From NCBI GenBank assembly GCA_949318235.1, contig OX439127.1, positions 34,297,124 through 34,361,123 of the forward strand: a DNA stretch of 64,000 nucleotides, read 5' to 3'. Made by a program: the position numbers and the translations under genes. The stretch's first letter is position 1; each line of letters begins with the position of its first letter. The stretch comes from Ecdyonurus torrentis (Eukaryota; Arthropoda; Insecta; Ephemeroptera; Heptageniidae). The notes below the pieces were generated by a model. That model worked only from the letters and a program-made list of their open reading frames with translations. It had not been told where the DNA came from and did not search any database. Below, one piece after another: positions 1 through 12,183 of the stretch.

Positions 1-1205
1 CAGAAAATTAGAAACTTTTGGTGTGAGACAAAAAGTCTATTAGTTGAGGTATACCTGTGCGTGTATGCCAAAATTTTGACAGCTAAAGCTTCTATTTGAG
101 TGTATTTGGTTTGGATGTACAGTACACACATTTCTGATATTATATTTTACCATTCAAAACTTTGTGCTAAATTTGAAATGTTGTTTTTATGAGAAAACCA
201 TGCACTGAGTTTAAATAGTAAAATATATTGATATATTATCACAACCATGTGAAGAAGAAGAAGAATAAGAAAAAAATTCCACTAAAGGTCACCAACTGCT
301 TATGGCTGCCTAACCAGCAAGCCAAGCACTTCTCATGCTGCACATCTACGCATGCCACTCTCCCAACTCAACGTCTCACTCTCTCAGCGTAACATCAAAT
401 TCAATTTATTGCAATTTATACATATTTTTAAAAATTCATCAAGTAGTTTTAATAACAATCAATTATCTAATCGCTGCTTAGATATACTGTATTGGTTTAA
501 ATTGCTATAATTGTAAATTTCAGGTCCTTAATTTATATATTTATTTTTTTGATCTATCTATGTATCTATTTACAGTACTTTGATTCACTAATAATATAGC
601 TGCTTACTGCCTAAGCAGCTCACCTGAGAGCGAGAGGCGACCTCTAATGAATTTAATGTAATATTTTTGGACAAACTTGAGTCGATAAAAGTAGCAATTT
701 CGTTTCCACTTATAGGGTGTGTGCATATGACGTCACTCTGAATGCTTTTTGATGCTCTTCTTGAGCAATGAATAACATTGCTCAGCATAGGACACACGTA
801 GTTTGTGGCTATTTTCTTTGGAAAATTAGCAATTTTTTGTTACATGTATTATTATTTTTCTTGCATACTTAAAAAGCTAATTCAACCTGTTAAAAGCATC
901 AATGCTCTCAAAAATATTGCAAAGTATTTTTAAACTGGCAAAATGAGTTATTTTCCTATGGAATCTTGTGGGAAATTTCCTACATAATTTATAATATACA
1001 TACCTGCATAAATCACTATTATACATACATACATATTCATACACTGCAATATGCAACAATGAATATATCTGGATCACAAATTGCCTTTGAGAATGAAAAT
1101 ATAATCATATGAACATTAGATTGTATATGTCATAGTATGAATACAGTATAATGTATAATATGATGTATGTACCGTATGTATGACATATGTATGATATGTA
1201 CATAC
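1..1205. other. Noncoding stretch left of the ENPP exon
   Basis: No coding exon is recognised here. Because the ENPP gene reads leftwards, this stretch is probably its first intron, starting with the donor at 1205. It contains short ATAC-type repeats near 1020-1040 and a dispersed repeat copy at about 705-830. The 588-797 and 877-1077 minus-strand open frames are short and low in complexity, and I do not regard them as genes. Confidence 0.5.
705..830. repeat. Dispersed repeat, partial copy of the 2.27-2.89 kb element
   Basis: The segment containing TAGGGTGTGTGCATATGACG and the downstream GAATAACATTGCTCAGCATAG is matched at 2268-2390 in the same orientation and at about 2800-2890 in reverse complement. 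This copy looks like a single arm of the larger palindrome at 2268-2890. Family unknown. Confidence 0.6.
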
Positions 1206-1556
1206 CCAAAGAGGTGTAACATCATCATTGTAATGCCAGAATTCTTTACTGTATTCCAATTCTTTTTTGTAAACAGGATCATAAACTTTGTTTGCCAACA
1301 CACCATGACTCTCAGGGTACAATCCGGTAGCTAGTGAATGATGATTTGGGAATGTTTTGGTTTCAAAGACGTTAATCATTTCACCGTGAGCACCACGACT
1401 TTTCATTTCGTCAAGATTTGGCGTCTCTGCTTTGCTATAGTAGTCATACCGAAATCCATCAAAAGAAATTATAAATAAAGCTGGGTGTTCCTTGGAAAAA
1501 CCATAACATACAGAAAACATTCCGACAAAAAGAAACATTTTGCAAAATTTAGTCAT
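1206..1556 (-). CDS. ENPP4/5-like ectonucleotide pyrophosphatase/phosphodiesterase, first coding exon (partial gene)
   Basis: This exon gives 117 residues from an ATG at 1556 and ends ...CCTCTTTGG before a GTATGT donor at 1205. Residues 1-20 are hydrophobic (FCKMFLFVGMFSVCYG) and form a signal peptide or membrane anchor, so the product enters the secretory pathway. The alkaline-phosphatase-like catalytic domain follows. D33 in IISFDGFR is the expected zinc ligand. T68 in ETKTFPNHH is the expected nucleophile, followed by the family signature ATGLYPESHG. These enzymes hydrolyse phosphodiester or pyrophosphate bonds in extracellular nucleotides or lipids. The wording VLANKVYDP and the short spacer before the domain favour the ENPP4/5 branch over the somatomedin-containing ENPP1-3, but the subfamily is an inference. 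The remaining zinc ligands must be in exons beyond the left edge. Reading through the donor gives only a short tail and a stop at 1116. Confidence 0.85.
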
Positions 1557-2267
1557 ATTCGCTCTGTATTCGCTATGACTTAATCAAATTATCAAGATTT
1601 AAAAAAGCAACATCAAGAAAACTGCAGTAATAAAAATAATTATATGAAAAAGAGAAATCTGAGAAATCCCAGCTAAAAAACTTAAAAGCTCACTAAAACT
1701 GAGAAAACAGATTTGCATGGAAATGCACAGAAATGCATGTCACAAACAGCTGATGCAAAAAAAAAAAAAAAAAAAAAAAAAGGTTTATTGGCACTTACTG
1801 ACCGCTTATTGGCTTTTCGAGCCAGAACTCAGCTACACAATTGGTTTGAACTTAGCCAATCAAATAAGAATAAAAGAACCACCTACAAAAGCCGGGAAAA
1901 TGTTAAAAACTGGTAAGATTTTATTTATACGATTTATACACAGTATGACTACAGTATACAGTATACTGTACAATGTACAGTACAAGGGACATTGTATACA
2001 GTAGATTATCTCCTGAGAATTACAGAGCAAATGCGCGCCATAATTGCGACTGGGTGCAGTCTTCCACATATAGACTATGACCATATAGGACCACACCACA
2101 TATTATATCTGTGTTCTGTTCTGTGTATTATTCTATTCTGTGCACACGCGTCACACTTTTGTCCATTATGTTAATTATACAATTATTTGTCCGTGTATCT
2201 ATCGGCGCTCTATATAAGGTCGCTATATGCATTCATGTTAGAATCGACGCCATGTTGGATCACTGCA
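1557..2267. other. Upstream flank of the ENPP exon
   Basis: This region should hold the ENPP promoter or 5' UTR. I see no clear TATA box or noncoding exon. It contains an A-run at about 1757-1781 and repeated ACAGTATAC-like words around 1938-2002 that can pair with one another, but no recognisable element ends. Confidence 0.35.
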
Positions 2268-2890
2268 AATAGGGTGTGTACGCATGACGTCATAATAAAT
2301 GCACTTCGCGATGCCATAAAATTCAGTAACGAATAACATTACTTTTAGCATAGGAAGTAAGTTAGGAAAAACGCTTTTTGCTTTGGAAAATACCCAGTGA
2401 ACCACAGCTTTTTCACATGTAGATTGCAAGTACTTGTCCGATTCAAGAATGTCACTCCCAGCTCATGTGACATATCGCACTTCTGGTACTGACGTTATAG
2501 AATTGGACAAGTATACTTGCAATCTACAAGTGAAAAAACTGTGGTTTATACTGGGTAAGTAATTTTTTTGTCATTATTATATATCTCGTATACTCGAAAG
2601 CCTAAAATTCAACTTTACTGGCAACTTTATTTTACCCATGTTAAAAATACTAAGCAATATTTTTGAGATCGCATTATTTGATGCTGTTAATAGTATGTTT
2701 TAAATTATAGTCGCCAAAAAAAAAAAAAAAAAAAAAAAGGAATGAGAGGAAAATTTTAATAAAAAAAAAAACAACTTATTTTCGAAAGAAAATAAAAAGT
2801 TGTCTTAATGCTGAGCAATGTTATTCATTATACTCCAGTTGGCGCCCAAGCGCATTAAATATGACGCCATGCGCATACATATCTTATAGC
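2268..2890. mobile_element. Palindromic MITE complex
   Basis: The left arm near 2268 (AGGGTGTGTACGCATGACG) is matched in reverse complement near 2860-2890 (GCGCATACA preceded by ATGACGCC). The inner parts, with GAATAACATTACTTTTAGCA at about 2330 and its reverse complement near 2805-2835, also pair. A smaller hairpin element sits inside at 2393-2555. No transposase is present. Superfamily unknown. Confidence 0.55.
2393..2555. mobile_element. Hairpin MITE with TA target duplication
   Basis: The arms of about 60 bp begin CCCAGTGAACCACAG at 2393 and end CTGTGGTTTATACTGGG at 2555, separated by a spacer of roughly 50 nt. TA flanks both ends (2391-2392 and 2556-2557), which fits a Tc1/mariner-type non-autonomous element. 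It is nested in the larger palindrome at 2268-2890. Confidence 0.7.
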
Positions 2891-3475
2891 ACCTGCAGCA
2901 ATATCAAGATAGCGATGCCCAATAATGGTCCATATATATACATCATGGATCATGTCTTCCAATACAATCCCTATGCTATGCTAGCATGTAGTCCATAAAA
3001 ACCACAAAATGACAATGCGACACTGGGGTCGACCTGCAGAACTTATAGAAATAGTCATACAAAAGCTTAAATGTAGTTCAGGTGTTGACTGAGATGGCAA
3101 TATATTTATATTTATTGTTCCTGTGGACTACAAAATTAAAGCCCTCATAAGACTTGGAAGACATAAGATGTACATAATTGACGTTATTGAGAGAAGCCAG
3201 TTTTTGGCATTGGGTGGTAATACACATAAAATCAAGTGTGTGCCTCGACGCCATACAATTAATGATTCAAGCTTTTTCAGTCTAGCACCTCGATTATGGC
3301 AGCTAAAACTACTATTACTAATACTGCTTCACAAAGTTTGAGATCTTGTTGTCACCTGAGCACAAGAATTCCGAGTGTTTATCTCTGTTTATCTCATACA
3401 TTATATCGTTTCTGACCTTTATTCAGCCTTAGTGACCTTAGTCGACATAATAAAATCTTATCATAAATAGCCACC

Positions 3476-3713
3476 CAAGGTCCATATACTGTATAAGAGG
3501 TTACTTGCTCCGGGAAAAGTTTTGGCCAAGGTCGAGCAGCTGAACGGAATTCACCAAAGACGTCATATCACCGAGTGTATTTTTATTGACCTTATCAGTA
3601 ACGTAACTGGTGAACGGCATCGTATTGGCTTAGAATCAAGTACATCCATCACAAAATAAAATCAACTGCGCGAGTTTTGTGCTGCGCTCAACCTCTCTAT
3701 TATATGGACCTTG
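3476..3713. mobile_element. Mutator-like MITE, complete copy with 9-bp target duplication
   Basis: This 238-bp element has terminal inverted repeats CAAGGTCCATAT..ATATGGACCTTG. It is flanked by perfect 9-bp direct repeats ATAGCCACC at 467-475 (i.e. 3467-3475) and 3714-3722. Nine-base duplications are typical of MULE/Mutator transposition. The interior has no transposase. The interior (GCTCCGGGAAAAGTTTTGGC and ACGTAACTGGTGAACGGCAT) is shared with copies at 36708-41184 and 43068-43299. It supplies the empty-site sequence that proves the LTR element insertion in the second copy. Confidence 0.85.
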
Positions 3714-3890
3714 ATAGCCACCAAACGTTTCGCAGTTGTCCCTTTAGAGAGGGAGATTTAACTTGTGTCTAAACAATCAGCCAAGAGTCAGAAGGCATTG
3801 TAAGGGACATTAGACGCCTTAAGTGAGTTTTTTTTTGGGGGGGGGGGGGGGGAGGATTTTTTGTTGTATTATATAAATATATAATTATAT

Positions 3891-4029
3891 CAGGGCTTAA
3901 GGTAGGCCGGAGCTATCCGGAGCTGAGCTCCGGGAAAAAGTTGAAAATTTAACATTGTGCTTATTGGAGCTCCAGAGCTATCTTGAGTTTTTTAGCATTG
4001 GTAAAAGAATTTTTCTACTTTAAGCCCTG
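3891..4029. mobile_element. hAT-type MITE with 8-bp target duplication
   Basis: This 139-bp element begins CAGGGCTTAAGGTAG and ends CTACTTTAAGCCCTG. It is flanked by perfect 8-bp direct repeats AATTATAT at 3883-3890 and 4030-4037. The duplication length and CAGGG-type ends fit the hAT superfamily. An interior GAGCTCCGG palindrome lies near 3925. The host DNA is AT-rich, so chance matching of the duplication is somewhat easier here than at the other hAT copies. Confidence 0.8.
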
Positions 4030-4364
4030 AATTATATATACCTATATATTATAGCATAATATGCTTAAAGCTTTTGTTGTTGTATTTTTCCATTGTTATA
4101 TATCCTACATAAATTGAAAATGACAAAAAGAACACTAGGATAAAAATAATAAGCAGTAAGTGAAGGATAGTTATATAATTTAGGCATATTCATTTTATGA
4201 TAACATGTACAATTTGAGAACATAATTTTTCTTAGTATAATGTCACTTCATATTTGCAGTGGTTGTATGATGTCAATCACCATACTTTTTCCCTTTTAAT
4301 CATCATCTTCTTATTTTATGATTTATTTTTCTTTAAATTTTGTGATAGCTGTCAAAATCACAAA

Positions 4365-4662
<298 letters not shown>

Positions 4663-4848
4663 CAGACATATATTAGTTTGGGCAGCACTCCATTATAATA
4701 TCAATTCAGGATTAGGACAGCAGCAAAATTAGGAGTTTAGGCCAGCACCATTAATAAACTGAAATGAAATAGAAAATACAGCAGGGGCTGGTAATAAGAA
4801 ACATAATCAACCATGTGATTCTTACGTCTTTTGTTACAAGGATATTCA

Positions 4849-4852
<4 letters not shown>

Positions 4853-4898
<46 letters not shown>

Positions 4899-4912
4899 TG
4901 TCTGTGTGTGTG
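4853..4912. repeat. (TG)n microsatellite
   Basis: Dinucleotide run of about 58 nt with a few TC interruptions near its end. Confidence 0.95.
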
Positions 4913-5819
4913 TTATATATGAAAGCATCAGCTGAAAAAGCAGACATTCGACATAATGCTGTAAGTGTCATTTTCCTTTCCTAAAAGCAGGTGAGAAATA
5001 TACCATGCAGCAAATGTTGAATGTCTGCTTTTGCACCTGCTGCTTTCATATATGCCCACCCACGAGAAAAAACCAATATGCTTTTAAATAAAAATAAATG
5101 CTGCATTCAAAATCATAGCATTTTGGCCCCTTTCAGCAGTGTTTTGGATACTTTTGGATATAGTACAAAAAAATTTAAAACCATTCAATATTATATAAAC
5201 TCATTAAATATTGTTGTAATATCTTGCGTAAAATACCATTTGAAAGCATGGAGTTGTATCCAAATGTGTTTTACATTGGATTTCATTCAAAACTATTTAT
5301 TAACATTTAATTTTGAAAATGCTATACCGCACATTCAAAACTATTGGATTTCATTTAATAACGTTTAATATTGTTTTAAATATTATAGTGAATTGCGTTG
5401 AATAGTATTCAATATCATTCAAACCTATTTAATAATAAATACGTAAAAACGTGTGGCATAAAAATGGGTGACAAAAAAAAAAAAAAAAAAAAACTTTGAT
5501 ATTTAATGTTATTTATTTTCATTTAATATTGATTATTATTGATTTATTTTGAGGCTTTTTAATATTTCGGTCTCCCATCCATTTACTGCCCACGCTTGAC
5601 GTTGCTTGACTTTGGTGATCATCTTGAAGCGGCCTGAAACATTCTGACAAAGGATTAGTATACTAATGCTTTGACAAAATGATCTACTTATACCGCGATA
5701 TTGTTTCAACATGTTTTCTTGACTTTTATCATAGTTATACCCAAAAATATTCACCCTGGGGTGGAATTATTGCCCGATTAATTTAATTTAATTAATTTGG
5801 GGTTTATAATTAGGGGTGA

Positions 5820-6510
5820 AATATATTCAAAAGCATGAAATAACATTCAAAAGTATTTGATTTTCAAAAAATTATGTTACATGCGATATAACATATATAA
5901 AAACTTTTACTATCAGTATATGCATGAAATAACATTCAAAAGCATACAATAACATTCAAAAGTATTTGATTTTCAAAAAATTATGTTACATGCGATATAA
6001 CATATAGAAAAACTTTAAATATAAGTATATGCATGAAATAACATTCAAAAGCATAAAATAACATTCAAAAGTATTTGATTTTCAAAAAATTATGTTACAT
6101 GCGATATAACATAGAAAAAACTTTAAATATAAGTATATGCATATGAAATAACATTCAAAAGCATAAAATAACATTCAAAAGTATTTGGTTTTCAAAAAAT
6201 TATGTTACATGTGATATAACATAGAAAAACTTTAAATATAAGTATATATGCATGAAATAACATTCAAAAAGCATGAAATAACATTCAAAAGTATTTGATT
6301 TTCAAAAAATTATGTTACATGCGATATAACATAGAAAAACTCTTTATATCAGTGTATGCATGAAATAGCATATTCAAAAGCATAAAATAACATTTAAAAG
6401 TATTCGATTTTCAAAAAATTATGTTACATGCGATATATAACAATAAAACAACTTTAAATATAAGTATATATTATATATGCATGAAATAACATTCAAAAGC
6501 ATAAAATATT
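5820..6510. repeat. Tandem array, period about 110-120 bp
   Basis: Six or so copies of a unit running GCATGAAATAACATTCAAAA, then AGTATTTGATTTTCAAAAAA, then TTATGTTACATGCGATATAAC, then an A-rich link ending in ATAAGTATAT. Copies differ by scattered substitutions and small indels (for example GCG versus GTG before ATATAAC near 6210). Confidence 0.85.
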
Positions 6511-6584
6511 ACAATTAATTTGGATGCTTTTGAATAACCGTATGATTAATAATTTGTAACAATAAATAAGTGTTGCAATAATAC

Positions 6585-7010
6585 TTATTAAATGTTTTTT
6601 AATGGTTTTGTATATTTTTGGTTACCTTAAACTATAATTTCTATATAATTTAAAAAAAAAAATGAATGGTTTTAAATATACTTTTAAATGACTTTGGATG
6701 TTTTTGGTTACTTTAAAATATAATTTCTATATAATTAAAAAAAAAAACAATTGAATGGTTTTAAATACTTTTAAATGAATTTGGATGTTTTTGGTTACTT
6801 TAAAATGTAATTTCTATATAATTTAAACAAATCAAACAATTGAATGGTTTTAAATACTTTTAAATGAATTTGAATGTTTTTGGTTACTTTAATATAGAAT
6901 TTTTTAGATTAAACAAATTAAAATAATTGAATGGTTTCAAATACATTTGAATTTATTAAAGGTTACGTTTAGAAAAGAATTTCCATATAGTTAATCAAAC
7001 AACATAATTA
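6585..7010. repeat. Tandem array, period about 80-90 bp
   Basis: About five copies of a unit with TGAATGGTTTTAAATACTTT, TTGGATGTTTTTGGTTACTT and TAATTTCTATATAATT followed by an A-rich link. The motif is on the opposite strand to that in the 5820-6510 array. Confidence 0.8.
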
Positions 7011-7686
7011 TGAATAGTTTTAAATACTTTTGAATGATGCTAAACGTTATTGAATACTAAGATTATGACGTATACCTATTTTAACATATACAACGGGTTT
7101 AAATGCAATTGGATATTTTTGAATGCTTTTGAATGCGTGCGGCATTCACAATTTGAGTAAGGCGTATTTGTCTAACTATTGAATGTTTTTTAATGGTATT
7201 GAATGGTATTTTATGAAAACATACAGAGCAGATATCAAATATAGTATTCAACACATTTAAATGTTATTTTTGTAAATGCTTATACACATCTTCCAATGGG
7301 TTTGATTAATTTTAAAACTTTATACTTTTGGATACTTTTTAACGCTTTTATCAATGAATGTTATTGGGTGAACTTAAATACTTTTGTATAATAATATTTT
7401 TAAATGATTTCAGATAGTTTTAAATTTGCATACAATTGAATACTATTTTATGATTTTCAACACTTTCTATAAAATATAGTTTTAAATAAAATTACATCAA
7501 AGCATTTATAAATAGTTTTAAATGAATCTGAATAGGTACATTAAAAAGCATTAAAAAATTCAATGACTATAAATGGTTTTTAATGGTTTTGTAAAATAAG
7601 ACACTATTCAAAGACATCCAATCTTCCTCGTGGGCAAGCACACACATACATAAATACATAAAAGGGGAAAAACATTGAGGTTGTAT

Positions 7687-7889
<203 letters not shown>

Positions 7890-7929
7890 GAATGATTAAA
7901 ACAAGTTTGTTTGAAAATTAATTACATTT

Positions 7930-8103
7930 TATGTAAACCTATAAAAACAAGAAACGGAAGTGCAGGAGAAGGAAACCACGTGACAGTTATAGTGGGAGGA
8001 AAATTTGTGCCAGCAGCAAGCAAGACCTTAGCCAACTTCCATTTTTAAAATCACATGGTTTCCTATTCCGTCACTTCCTTTTCCTGTTTTTAGGTTTATA
8101 TAA
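7930..8103. mobile_element. Hairpin MITE
   Basis: The left arm GTAAACCTATAAAAACAAGA with AAGGAAACCACGTGA pairs with the right arm TCACATGGTTTCCTATTCCG and CCTGTTTTTAGGTTTATA. Arms are about 50-60 bp with mismatches and the spacer is about 55 nt. No coding sequence. Confidence 0.6.
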
Positions 8104-8109
8104 AATATC

Positions 8110-8237
8110 AATGGACCACTTAAAATGAGCAAACTATTTAAAATAAATTTGAATATTCTTAATGCATTTTTTAAGAAAAAATTGTTTTCACTTAAATGTG
8201 ACAACAATTAAAAACATTTCATTGCAAGTGGTCCATT
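8110..8237. mobile_element. Short palindromic MITE
   Basis: It begins AATGGACCACTT and ends AAGTGGTCCATT. The AT-rich interior is about 100 nt. It directly follows the preceding hairpin element. Confidence 0.6.
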
Positions 8238-8240
8238 AAA

Positions 8241-8656
8241 CACAAAAAATATTGTCAAATTTGTAGATTGTTAGGAAATGGGATGCATTTCTTGCATAGG
8301 TGTGGGCTAAGTAGTATATCAGTTCTTCCGAATGGAAATGACGTTGTAGAGTTTTTTTGCTATGCGACTATGAGCTCTATGAAAAGAACAGGTAAGATTC
8401 ATGGTCGTATCACAAAAAAAAAAAAAAAAAAACTACTTTACGACATTTCTATCAGGAAGACCTGATATATATTTTAAATATTATAAAGCATACAGCTATG
8501 CTACAAATTTGATCCCATTTCCCAGCTATCTACAATTAAGAAAACTTTTGGGTTATATTAATTTTTAATTTAACATGCTCAAATTGTTCTATGTACTATT
8601 CTCCTTTACATGTATGGATTTTTTATTCTCTCTCTCTCTCTCTCTCTCTTTCTTGC

Positions 8657-8730
<74 letters not shown>

Positions 8731-10012
8731 AGCACATTCCTATTTATTTAAGCTTTCTGTCAATAGCAATCATGTAACACAACTGACAAACTTTAAAACC
8801 AGTCATTTCCATAACGAAAGACTGCTTTGTTTTTCTCCTGAGCTCCAATTATATTATTACAATAAGAATGCTATGCAGCAATTATAATTGTCTTAGCAAT
8901 GCAATTCTTTTTATTCAGTAACAATGCAACTTAAATAAAAGTATACACAAAACATATAGTACAGCACGAGATAACAGTGTGTTCTGTTCTGTTCTTTTCT
9001 ATTCTTTTTTCTTTTTTTTTTTTTTTTGCCATTTACATGATCTCAAATTAAAATCACAATCATGGCACTTTTAAAACTAATCAACTGAAAATAATAATAA
9101 TATCTCATTCTTTAGTGTCTTACTAAACCTTTTGCGATAATATATGGTAATTTCAAGAGGCTTATATGCGTTATTTTTGTAGTTGTTTTTTCTTCAGATA
9201 ATCCATTTTAAAAGTGCCATGACTAGTTGTGCTAATCTGTGCTCACAAAGGCTCACATGCATACCAAATGATTAAAAAAAAATAATAAAAAAAAAGAAAA
9301 AAAAAGAGCAACAATCAATGCGACACAAGTCTTGTGATTGGTTTTATCACCATGTGATCAGAAAAATTAAAATTACAGAAAACCACTAAAAAAAAATGTG
9401 AGTGAAGCCTTCTTGTTGAACAAGAATAACCCCTTATTTGTGTTTCAGTCTCAGCATGAAGGAAATAAGTAATTCTGTTGTCTTAGGAGTAGGGGTAAAA
9501 AAGCTTTTTCTGAGAAAGATTTCCAAGAAATTTTGTGTTGAAAAGAAATTCTATAAAAAGCATGTAGCAATTACCCATTGAGAAAGGTATATTGGAACTA
9601 ACATAGTCTACTGCTGCATGCCTTTTACACTCCATAGTAAAGACATTATAAGTAGCAAATAACATACAGACAAGAAACCCATCACAATTCCAAAGATATC
9701 TAACACATTCATTTTTATACTTGTACTTGAAGGGAACTATTCCAACTACCATTGAATAGATTTTTTATTATTTTTTAATGATGCTCTTTCTTAAGTGTCA
9801 ACATCAGTTTTAGTCCGTTACAACAGTAAATTTTTGTCAGTGATGATTGTATATGTCAAGTTAAAACCTAAGTGATCATGAATTCAGTTTTCCTGGGAAA
9901 TGACCAAATGAGCTAAGTACTCATTAGATACTTTAAGTTTAAAAGAAAATAATAGTAATAATATATTTTTTTAAATCTGACCCAACATAACACATTATAT
10001 TTTCCATTACTA

Positions 10013-10051
<39 letters not shown>

Positions 10052-11600
10052 CTGAGTAACTAATTAATAACTTTCAATTATAATAATAAAGGAAAAAAAA
10101 TTCAATTTTGCAATAATTGATAAATAAAAAGATTTAATGTGAATTTTTTTCATCTTTGCTTTCACACGTGTATTTCAGTTAAATATATTAAATAATAATA
10201 ATAAAAAATAATAAACTGTAAGATAATTGAAAAGATCCAATAATCATATAGATAAATTAGATAATTAGGCAATATTGGAAAAGGGAGATGGTATGAGCTT
10301 AGATTGACAGTAATCATAGTAACAACACCATAGTAACAATATATTACTATTTTTATGTAATAGCTTAAGTGCAAATTTTTGGCACAAAATGCTGTGTCAC
10401 AAGCAGTTACCATTATTTTCTTTTATAAGATTCCATATCCTTTAGTTAATCAATGTATCAAATCAGTTCATTGATTTAAAGTTTCAACTTCGAAATCTTA
10501 TTTTCTATTTTTAAAACTGCCACAATATTTAAGCATTTCATATATTTTCATATTGCAAGTAATAGGTCAATAAAAAAGGTTAAAGATGAAAATTATCATT
10601 GATGGCATTTAGGCTGGAAAAAAGGGGGAGGGGGAAACTTTGGGAATGAAAGGTAGTTCATGAGCATTTAGCTGCCAGAAATGCATTGTATGAGAAAAAA
10701 TAATTTCTGATCCACATCAAAATAAAAAGCATAATAATATTAAAGTGTGTTACAAGTGCATATACTAGCCACTCATATTTAATTGATCATATTAATCAGA
10801 ATTAAAACATACGAGGGTTAGTTTGCATTTTATGCAGAGTGTGTGTACATAACACACAAGGCATCTTCCACACCTCATCTCTAACCAAGTAACCACGGTC
10901 AGCTTAGTAATTAATTTGTAATTAATTTTTTCTCTCACAAGGCACCACTTTCAGCTTCATGCTTACGTTCTTCCTATCTTCTTTTTATTTTTTTCTTCTA
11001 GGACATCTTTTTACTAGTTAATTAGAACTAAGTTGATTATTAATTAATTAAAAACTATTGATAATTTGATGGTCAAATGCTGCAAAAACCTTACTTTTTG
11101 GACCGTTGTACTCCAAAAGCGCAAAGTCTGACCTAAGAGCTTTGAAAGTGTTAAGCCCACAAGTAACTACATTTATTTTTGGTTATAATTTGGTATATTT
11201 TTTCCATCCCTTAGTTGATGGTTACACACTTGAGAAATTTAAAGCTTCTAAAGGAGTTTCAATTTCAACTTAGTAAAATTTGAATTCTGGATTACAGACA
11301 TATACTGATTGCTACCTAATCATCAACTGCTATTTTTTTCCCAGCTTGAAAAGAAACATAATGAAAATACTCAGACCTGTGCATAACACACAACTTCCTA
11401 ATTAGTTTGTAGCATTTTTTTTTCTACCTCAAGATCATAAGCATTGTAAAATTTTTATGAAAAAAAAAAAAAAAAAAAAAAAAAAAATGAAGCCAAAAAA
11501 AAAAAAAAAAAAAAAAAGTAACAAAGTATTGTTACAACTTTGTAACACGTCATCGTTAAATTTTTGTATCAACACAATAAATTTAATTTGAAATATAATT
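8241..11600. other. AT-rich intergenic stretch
   Basis: No exon or RNA gene is recognised. It holds a (TC)n-(TG)n-(TA)n microsatellite at 8628-8724, poly-A or poly-T runs at about 9010-9025, 10013-10049 and 11460-11518, and a weak palindrome at about 9050-9235 (CATGGCACTTTTAAAA and its complement). A degraded copy of the 16.7-kb MITE end lies near 10255-10300. An open frame at 8268-8465 ends close to a GTAAG-like site but matches nothing I know. Confidence 0.5.
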
Positions 11601-11639
11601 TCATATATATGTGTGTGTGTGTATGTATGTGTGTGGTGT

Positions 11640-11640
11640 A

Positions 11641-11701
<61 letters not shown>
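11640..11701. repeat. (TG)n-(TA)n microsatellite
   Basis: A TG run is followed by about 44 nt of TA that directly abuts the hairpin element starting at 11701. Confidence 0.95.
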
Positions 11702-11704
<3 letters not shown>

Positions 11705-11867
11705 TGCTGTTGCGAGCAATATGTGTATCTCGTTTTATATCACGCGAAGCAATATGACTTGTGTAAGTCGAGCGCCATCTACATAACGTTTGGAAACGAC
11801 TTACACATTTTGCTTAGCTTGACAAAAAACGAGATACACATATTGCTCGCAACAACATCAATATATA
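11701..11867. mobile_element. TATCGAT-group hairpin element H1
   Basis: Arms GATGCTGTTGCGAGCAATAT and the mirrored ATATTGCTCGCAACAACATC close a hairpin with inner words ACACATTTTGCTTAGCTTGA and AAAACGAGATACACA. A (TA)n run flanks the left side and ATATATA the right. The interior is shared with H6 (50.7 kb) and partly with H5 (43.7 kb). No coding capacity. Confidence 0.7.
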
Positions 11868-11959
11868 ACTTAAGTTTTCCAATTTTAAATACAATGATCA
11901 ATAGATAAATGGTTCCATTTAGGGAAAAAATAAAAAATCGCAGTTAGGATGAGTAATAA

Positions 11960-12183
11960 ATAAAAATATAGAAATGCCAGCAAGGGCCTTACCACAGTAG
12001 AAGTTCTATGGATAGGTTGAGGTCTGACGTGGCACAGAGTTATGGTTATAATGTTTGTATAATCAAGAGTTTTCGTCATTGTAATGACATTTCAAATATC
12101 ATTATGATGATGAAAGCTCTCCGTCATACAAACATTTTAACCATTACTCTGTGCCACGTGAGACCTCAACCTTTCCAGATAAA
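11960..12183. mobile_element. Foldback MITE, CTGTGCCACGTGAGACC family
   Basis: The left arm reads TAGGTTGAGGTCTGACGTGG then CACAGAGTTATGG. The right arm reads CCATTACTCTGTGCCACGTG then AGACCTCAACCT. Related single arms occur at about 21780-21910, 53750-53830 and 62820-62905. The extension ATAGAAATGCCAGCAAGGGC on the left is also found in those copies, so it belongs to the family. Confidence 0.7.

Larger units (their letters stand above)
5053..7640. repeat. Strand-switching block of ATTCAAAA / TTTTGAAT motif repeats
   Basis: The whole 2.6-kb block is built from degenerate copies of a CATTCAAAAGTATT-like word. On the plus strand the left part (to about 6510) carries mainly ATTCAAAA, and the right part (from about 6515) mainly its complement TTTTGAAT or TTTGGATG. 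The block is bounded by GCCCACCCACGAG near 5055 and CTCGTGGGCAAGCA near 7628, which are nearly inverted repeats. Two tandem arrays lie inside it (separate entries). No credible protein is encoded. It could be a large foldback element built from satellite DNA. Confidence 0.7.

Noticed and set aside
1713..2004. Plus-strand frames with a poly-Lys run
   Set aside because: They are driven by the A-run at 1757-1781 and lack any conserved feature.
5536..5754. 72-residue minus-strand frame (GRFKMITKVKQRQAWAVNGW)
   Set aside because: No recognised domain. It overlaps the ATTCAAAA repeat block and there is no splice or promoter support.
5820..6510. Regularly spaced repeats that might suggest a CRISPR array
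   Set aside because: Units are degenerate, directly adjoining and without unique spacers, and the genome is animal. It is a satellite-type tandem array.
8268..8465. Possible plus-strand exon ending near GTAAG at 8392
   Set aside because: No protein similarity, no partner exons, and the frame runs into an A-run.
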